Shown: in pieces, positions 5,122 through 8,405 of the stretch
How positions within the stretch are numbered: position 1 is the first letter of the stretch
How the letters are laid out: each line of letters begins with the position of its first letter
Notes under the pieces: generated by a model
Seen by the model: the letters and a program-made list of their open reading frames with translations, nothing else
The model's database searches: none
Told to the model about the DNA's origin: nothing
Made by a program: the position numbers and the translations under genes
Assembly: GCA_046728935.1 (NCBI GenBank)
Contig: JBKPFS010000155.1
Coordinates: 1-8,405 of the forward strand
Origin: DATAFO01 sp046728935
Lineage (GTDB): Bacteria > Actinomycetota > Thermoleophilia > Solirubrobacterales > 70-9
DNA: 8,405 nt
Reading direction: 5' to 3'

Positions 5122-6372
5122 GTGCTGAGCAGCGTGCGCCACTTCCTCTCGGACGTCCTGCACTGGCTCACCGAGCGCAAGCGACGGCTCCTGTATGCGC
5201 TCGCAGCTCTGGTGGTGGTGGGGGCGATCGGCGTCGCCGGCTACCTGCTCGCCGGGGGCGGGGACGAGGAGCCGGCGAGCACGGCGCCGGCGCCCGAGGT
5301 GTTCGTCCACCGAGGCCCCGAGCCCGAGGCCACCGAGGATCTCGGCTTTCCGGCCTTCGCGACCAACAACACCACGCGGGTCGCCGGCGCAGACGCGATC
5401 GCCCACGCCTCCGCCGTTGCCCTGGCGGTCTACCCCTCGACCGGCGGCGTCCCCGGCCCGTCCGCGGTGAGCCTGGTCGACGCCGCAGACTGGCCGAGCG
5501 GGATCGCCGCCGCCTCCCTAGTCGCCGCGCCGGTCGGTGCGCCGATGCTGGTCACCGACGGCGGCGAGGTCCCCGACCTCACGGCGAACGCCCTGCGCGC
5601 CCTCGCCCCGAGCGGATCTCCGAGCACCGACGACCACGAGGCGTTCGTGATCGGCGACGCGGCCCGCCCGAGCGGCCTCGAGGCCCTCACCCTCCAGGGC
5701 ACCAATCCGGCTGAGATCGCCGACGAGGTGGATCGGCTGCGGACGCAGCTCGCGGGGGAGCCGCAGCACCTGCTCCTCGCGAGCTCCGACGATCCGGAGT
5801 TCGCGATGCCGGCGGCGAGCTGGGCGGCCCGCTCTGGCGACCCGGTGTTGTTCGTGCAGCGCGACTCGGTTCCGGGACCGACGCTCGACGCGCTGCGCCG
5901 TCACGAGGGCGTCCCGGTGTACGTGCTCGGCCCGGAGGCCGTGGTCTCGGCGAAGGCCTTCCGGCAGGTGCAGCAGGTGGCGCCCAACGCGAGCCGGGTC
6001 GGTGCGCAGGACCCGCTCTCCAACTCGATCGCCTTCGCCCGCTACACCGACGGCAGCTTCGGCTGGAACATCAACGACCCGGGGCACGGGCTCGTGATCG
6101 CGAGCTCGAGCCGGCCACTCGACGGCGCAGTTGCGGCACCTCTATCGGCGAGCGGCATGTGGGGGCCGCTGCTGGTCACCGAGGAGGGCGCCGTGGTCCC
6201 GTCGACCCTGCGTGGCTACCTGCTCGACCTCAAGCCCGGCTACGAGGACGACCCCACGCGGGCGCTCTACAACCACGTCTGGCTGATCGGCGACACCGAG
6301 ACGTTGTCGGTCGGTTTCCAGGCCCAGGTCGACGAGCTCGCGGAGCTGGCGCCGATAGGGTCCGGGCGATGA
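5122..6372 (+). CDS. Membrane-anchored protein with three cell-wall-binding type 2 (CWB2)-like repeats
   Basis: The 416-residue protein has a short cytoplasmic basic N-terminus (ERKRRLLY), one membrane segment (about 23-44), an acidic Pro/Ala linker (47-75), and three related domains of about 95-120 residues outside the cell. Each repeat follows the CWB2 pattern, although not every element is clear in every copy: an opening such as TTRVAGADAIAHASAVALA (84-102) or ASRVGAQDPLSNSIAFARY (290-308), a segment with an 'A.PL.A....PLLVT' core (139-145, 240-246, 339-353), and a closing '[VY]IG/LG' strand (AFVIGDA 174-180; VYVLGPEAV 266-274; VWLIGDTE 386-393). CWB2 domains bind anionic wall polymers in Firmicutes such as Clostridioides. 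Here the repeats are divergent and membrane-tethered. The frame opens with GTG at 5122 without a visible Shine-Dalgarno sequence, and GTG at 5134 is an alternative. Its stop overlaps the next start as ATGA, implying translational coupling. Confidence 0.72.
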   Translation: MLSSVRHFLSDVLHWLTERKRRLLYALAALVVVGAIGVAGYLLAGGGDEEPASTAPAPEVFVHRGPEPEATEDLGFPAFATNNTTRVAGADAIAHASAVALAVYPSTGGVPGPSAVSLVDAADWPSGIAAASLVAAPVGAPMLVTDGGEVPDLTANALRALAPSGSPSTDDHEAFVIGDAARPSGLEALTLQGTNPAEIADEVDRLRTQLAGEPQHLLLASSDDPEFAMPAASWAARSGDPVLFVQRDSVPGPTLDALRRHEGVPVYVLGPEAVVSAKAFRQVQQVAPNASRVGAQDPLSNSIAFARYTDGSFGWNINDPGHGLVIASSSRPLDGAVAAPLSASGMWGPLLVTEEGAVVPSTLRGYLLDLKPGYEDDPTRALYNHVWLIGDTETLSVGFQAQVDELAELAPIGSGR

Positions 6373-6620
6373 GCGAGAGCGAGCGACCCGACCTCCTCGC
6401 CGGGCGGGAGATCACGATCGAGGATATCCGCGCGCTCGCCGGCCCGGCGACGCCGCACTTCGCGCTCCAGATCCGAAACCGGATCAAGCGCCTGATCGAG
6501 CCCCTGCCTGCCGATCATCCGGCCCGGCTCGAGGGAGAGCGCCAGATCGATCGGCTGACCGAGCTCGCGAACCACAGCGGCGAGCCAAGGGGGGCCGGAT
6601 CCGCTGCTCCGTCGAGCTGA
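6369..6620 (+). CDS. Small helical cytoplasmic protein of unknown function, coupled to the CWB2-like gene
   Basis: The protein has 83 residues. Its ATG at 6369 overlaps the TGA of the preceding gene (ATGA), which fixes the start and suggests coupled translation. The frame is also open upstream, but there it only shadows the CWB2-like gene. Residues 15-68 are predicted helical and strongly charged (ITIEDIRAL, then HFALQIRNRIKRLIEPL, then ARLEGERQIDRLTELA), with a GPATPH turn between the first two helices. The last 15 residues are Gly/Ser/Pro-rich and probably disordered. There is no signal peptide or membrane segment. I do not recognise the family. Its position between a wall-binding protein and a methyltransferase, 11 bp before the latter, suggests an accessory or adaptor role but proves none. 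Confidence 0.7.
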   Translation: MSESERPDLLAGREITIEDIRALAGPATPHFALQIRNRIKRLIEPLPADHPARLEGERQIDRLTELANHSGEPRGAGSAAPSS

Positions 6621-6631
6621 GCTACCAAGCG

Positions 6632-7423
6632 ATGGCGCACGCAGAGCAGACGAGTGCCGACGCGCTGAGCAGGGCGCGCGAGCTGCTGACGACCGAGGCG
6701 AGCGCGATCGCGGAGCGGCCGGGGGCGGACCGAGCCGGCTACCTCGACCTCCTCGACGAGGACCTCGAGTCGACCGGCGTCGGCCAGGACCTGATGACGA
6801 CCCGGCTGGTGCCGGCGATCTACGAGCGCTACTGGAGGCCGGCGCTCGCGCGGGTGCTCAAGGGCGTCACCGGACCGGGGATGACCGAGGAGGTGAGGAT
6901 CGCCCGGCTGCTCCTCGGCCTCGGCGAGGGCGACACCGTGCTCGACCTCGCGTGCGGGCCCGGCAACTTCTCGCGCGAGTTCGCGCGGACTGTCGGCGAC
7001 GACGGCCTGGTGGTCGGGCTCGACGCATCGCCGACGATGCTCGCGCGCGGCGCCGAGGAGCTCCGCCGCTCCGACATCGGCAACCTGGCGCTGCTGCGCG
7101 GCGACGCGACCCGGCTTCCCTTTCGCGACGGCGTGTTCGACGCCGCATGCTGCTTCGCGGCGCTACACCTGTTCGCCGACCCGTTCGCGGCCCTGGACGA
7201 GGTGCGCCGGGTGCTCGTCGAGGGCGGCCGGATCGCGATCATGACCTCGGTGCGGCGCCAGCTCACCGCCCGGCCGCTGAAGCCCGTGCTCGAGCGCGCG
7301 AGCGGAATGCGCATCTTCGAGGCCGACGAGATCGTCGGCGCGCTCCAGGAGCGCGGCTTCACCGGCGTCCATCAGCGCCTCGCCGGCATGGTGCAGTTCG
7401 TGGGTGGGCGGCTCGCTACATAG
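6632..7423 (+). CDS. Class I SAM-dependent methyltransferase, substrate unknown
   Basis: The 263-residue cytoplasmic protein has the Rossmann-type methyltransferase core: motif I VLDLACGPGNFSREFA (103-118) for SAM binding, the acidic residue after strand 2 in VVGLDAS (127-133, D131), GDATRLPF (157-164), FDAACCFAALHLF (169-181) and the LVEGGRIAIMTS strand (195-206). A helical N-terminal region of about 80 residues, including TTRLVPAIYERYWRP (56-70), precedes the core and may shape the substrate pocket. The arrangement resembles UbiE/Methyltransf_11-type enzymes acting on small molecules or lipids, but the substrate cannot be called. The ATG lies 11 bp after the small helical protein, so it is probably the third gene of the plus-strand unit. 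No Shine-Dalgarno sequence is obvious. The stop region overlaps the end of the convergent antiporter gene by 8 bp. Confidence 0.88.
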   Translation: MAHAEQTSADALSRARELLTTEASAIAERPGADRAGYLDLLDEDLESTGVGQDLMTTRLVPAIYERYWRPALARVLKGVTGPGMTEEVRIARLLLGLGEGDTVLDLACGPGNFSREFARTVGDDGLVVGLDASPTMLARGAEELRRSDIGNLALLRGDATRLPFRDGVFDAACCFAALHLFADPFAALDEVRRVLVEGGRIAIMTSVRRQLTARPLKPVLERASGMRIFEADEIVGALQERGFTGVHQRLAGMVQFVGGRLAT

Positions 7424-8405
7424 CCATCGGGCTGTCGGCCACCCGACGGGCCGCCGATTCATCCGTGCCGCCGAGGAGCCCGAGCGCCGTGAGAGGGAAG
7501 GCGAGCACGGACACCAGCCCCGCGGCGATGAAGCCGGCCGAGGTGGCCGCGTCGATCAGCCCGAGGTCCTGGCCGATCTGGGTCGCGGCGACGATGAAGG
7601 GAAGCGAGGTGGCCTGCATCAGCCCCGCCGCGATCACTCGCCGGTCGTCGAACTGGCGGCGGTAAAGGAGGGCCGGCAGCCCGCGCGCGAGGACGAGCGC
7701 CGCGAGGAAGGCGGGGATCGAGGCGATCGCCGTGCTTGACGCGAACAGCGCATCGAGGTCGAAGCGGGCCCCGCTGGTGACGAAGAAGACCGGGATGAAG
7801 ACGCCGAAGCCGGCCGCGGCAAGCTTCTTGCGGTAGTCGGGATGGGTCAGCCCCTGGTCCATGTCGAGGTGGTTGAGGATCGCTCCGGCGGCGAACGCTC
7901 CCAGGATCAGCTCGAGCCCGAGCTGCTCCGCGAGGGCGACCATCCCGATCAGCAGCACGAACGCTCCCCGAACGCGGATCTGGGCGCTGGTGTCCTGGAG
8001 GCGAACGAGCGCGGCCGAGATCCGCCGGGATCGCTCCGCCTCGGCGACGCCGATGGTGACGGCCACGATCACGAGCACGAAGAGCCCGATCAGGATCAGC
8101 TTGCTGCCGACGCCCGAGCTCTCCCCGGAGAAGAGCAGGGTGAGCAGGAGGACCGAGGCGAAGTCGGCGATCGATGCGGCCGCGATCACCAGCTGCCCGA
8201 ACCGCGACGACGACTCGCCGGCGTCCTGGAGCACCGGGACGATCACGCCGAGCGAGGTTGAGGCGAGGATCACCGCGATCAGCAGCGGCTCGTCGGCGAT
8301 GCCGGCAAGGTCGAGGACGAGCCCGGCGGCGAGGGCGAGCGCCAGCGAGACCGCGAACCCGACCGACGCGACTCGCAGCAGCGCTCCGCGCAGGGCGGAG
8401 AGGTC
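7416..8405 (-). CDS. Monovalent cation:proton antiporter, CPA2/Kef-type (5' end beyond window)
   Basis: 329 residues of the C-terminal part are visible. The frame continues to the right edge without a start, and an apparent start at 8273 is an internal valine. The visible part has about nine hydrophobic segments. Family marks include ILASTSLGVIVPVL (46-59 of the visible part), the ion-site region ASIADFASVLLL (77-88) with the conserved Asp at 81, a helix with LGAFAAGAIL, and VFFVTSGARFDLDAL, the usual segment of Kef/NapA transporters. The residue before the key Asp is Ala rather than Asp, Asn or Gln. No TrkA-N (NAD-binding) domain follows. The protein ends soon after the last helix, so it is the short transporter-only type rather than a KefB/KefC with a regulatory domain. 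It should exchange Na+ or K+ for H+ across the membrane. The gene is convergent with the methyltransferase and overlaps its stop by 8 bp. Confidence 0.9.
   Translation of the reverse strand, partial: DLSALRGALLRVASVGFAVSLALALAAGLVLDLAGIADEPLLIAVILASTSLGVIVPVLQDAGESSSRFGQLVIAAASIADFASVLLLTLLFSGESSGVGSKLILIGLFVLVIVAVTIGVAEAERSRRISAALVRLQDTSAQIRVRGAFVLLIGMVALAEQLGLELILGAFAAGAILNHLDMDQGLTHPDYRKKLAAAGFGVFIPVFFVTSGARFDLDALFASSTAIASIPAFLAALVLARGLPALLYRRQFDDRRVIAAGLMQATSLPFIVAATQIGQDLGLIDAATSAGFIAAGLVSVLAFPLTALGLLGGTDESAARRVADSPMAM

Noticed and set aside
6349..6357. GCCGATAG as a promoter for the small helical protein gene
   Set aside because: It lies inside the CWB2-like coding sequence, with no TAAAG about 15 nt upstream and a coupled ATGA start that needs no promoter.
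6159..6368. Upstream extension of the small helical protein gene
   Set aside because: The frame is open but lies inside the CWB2-like gene and encodes Arg/Gly-rich sequence unlike the rest. The ATGA overlap at 6369 gives a better start.
7434..7447. Intrinsic terminator between the convergent genes
   Set aside because: The stem is only about 5-7 bp, lies in the antiporter coding sequence and has no T-run on either strand.

Overview
The window is GC-rich DNA, almost fully coding, with codon use dominated by G/C third positions. Gene content (a PcsB-like coiled-coil M23 peptidase, a membrane-anchored protein with cell-wall-binding type 2 repeats, an acyl-CoA dehydrogenase with a palindromic operator, and low-complexity Pro/Gly/Ala surface proteins) fits a high-GC actinobacterium. 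A Thermoleophilia/Solirubrobacterales-type genome is my best guess, but that is inference and not read from a marker gene. There are no rRNA, tRNA, CRISPR, IS or phage features.

Layout. From 1 to 4983 everything is on the minus strand. In transcription order it runs: acyl-CoA dehydrogenase (4983-3634), a single-pass membrane protein with a long Pro/Gly-rich tail (3477-2734), a cation diffusion facilitator metal exporter (2672-1761), an exported M23 peptidase (1572-409), and the start of a second single-pass membrane protein that leaves the window at the left edge (285-1). Gaps of 61 to 188 bp separate these genes, so several probably have their own promoters. From 5122 to 7423 three plus-strand genes form a tight unit: a membrane-anchored CWB2-like protein, an 83-residue helical protein starting in an ATGA overlap, and a class I SAM methyltransferase. 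The two blocks diverge from a 138-bp region holding a palindrome of TetR-operator type. At the right edge a monovalent cation:proton antiporter on the minus strand converges on the methyltransferase, and the two stop regions overlap by 8 bp.

How it fits together. Apart from the dehydrogenase and methyltransferase, the proteins are envelope proteins: peptidoglycan hydrolysis, wall binding, ion and metal export, and two surface-anchored disordered proteins. The most interesting signal is that those two disordered proteins (285-1 and 3477-2734) share an N-terminal membrane-anchor signature, R-x-[FY]-[LV]-x-GGGAS-x-AL-[IV]-AA, although their tails differ. Each also has a GCCGATAG element upstream. 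In front of the first gene this element sits 15 nt after TAAAG, a good match to a sigma-28 (FliA/WhiG-type) promoter. In front of the second it lies within a structured leader beside a perfect 12-bp palindrome. This suggests a small undescribed family of anchored surface proteins, possibly under an alternative sigma factor. The sequence supports the pattern; the function is unknown.
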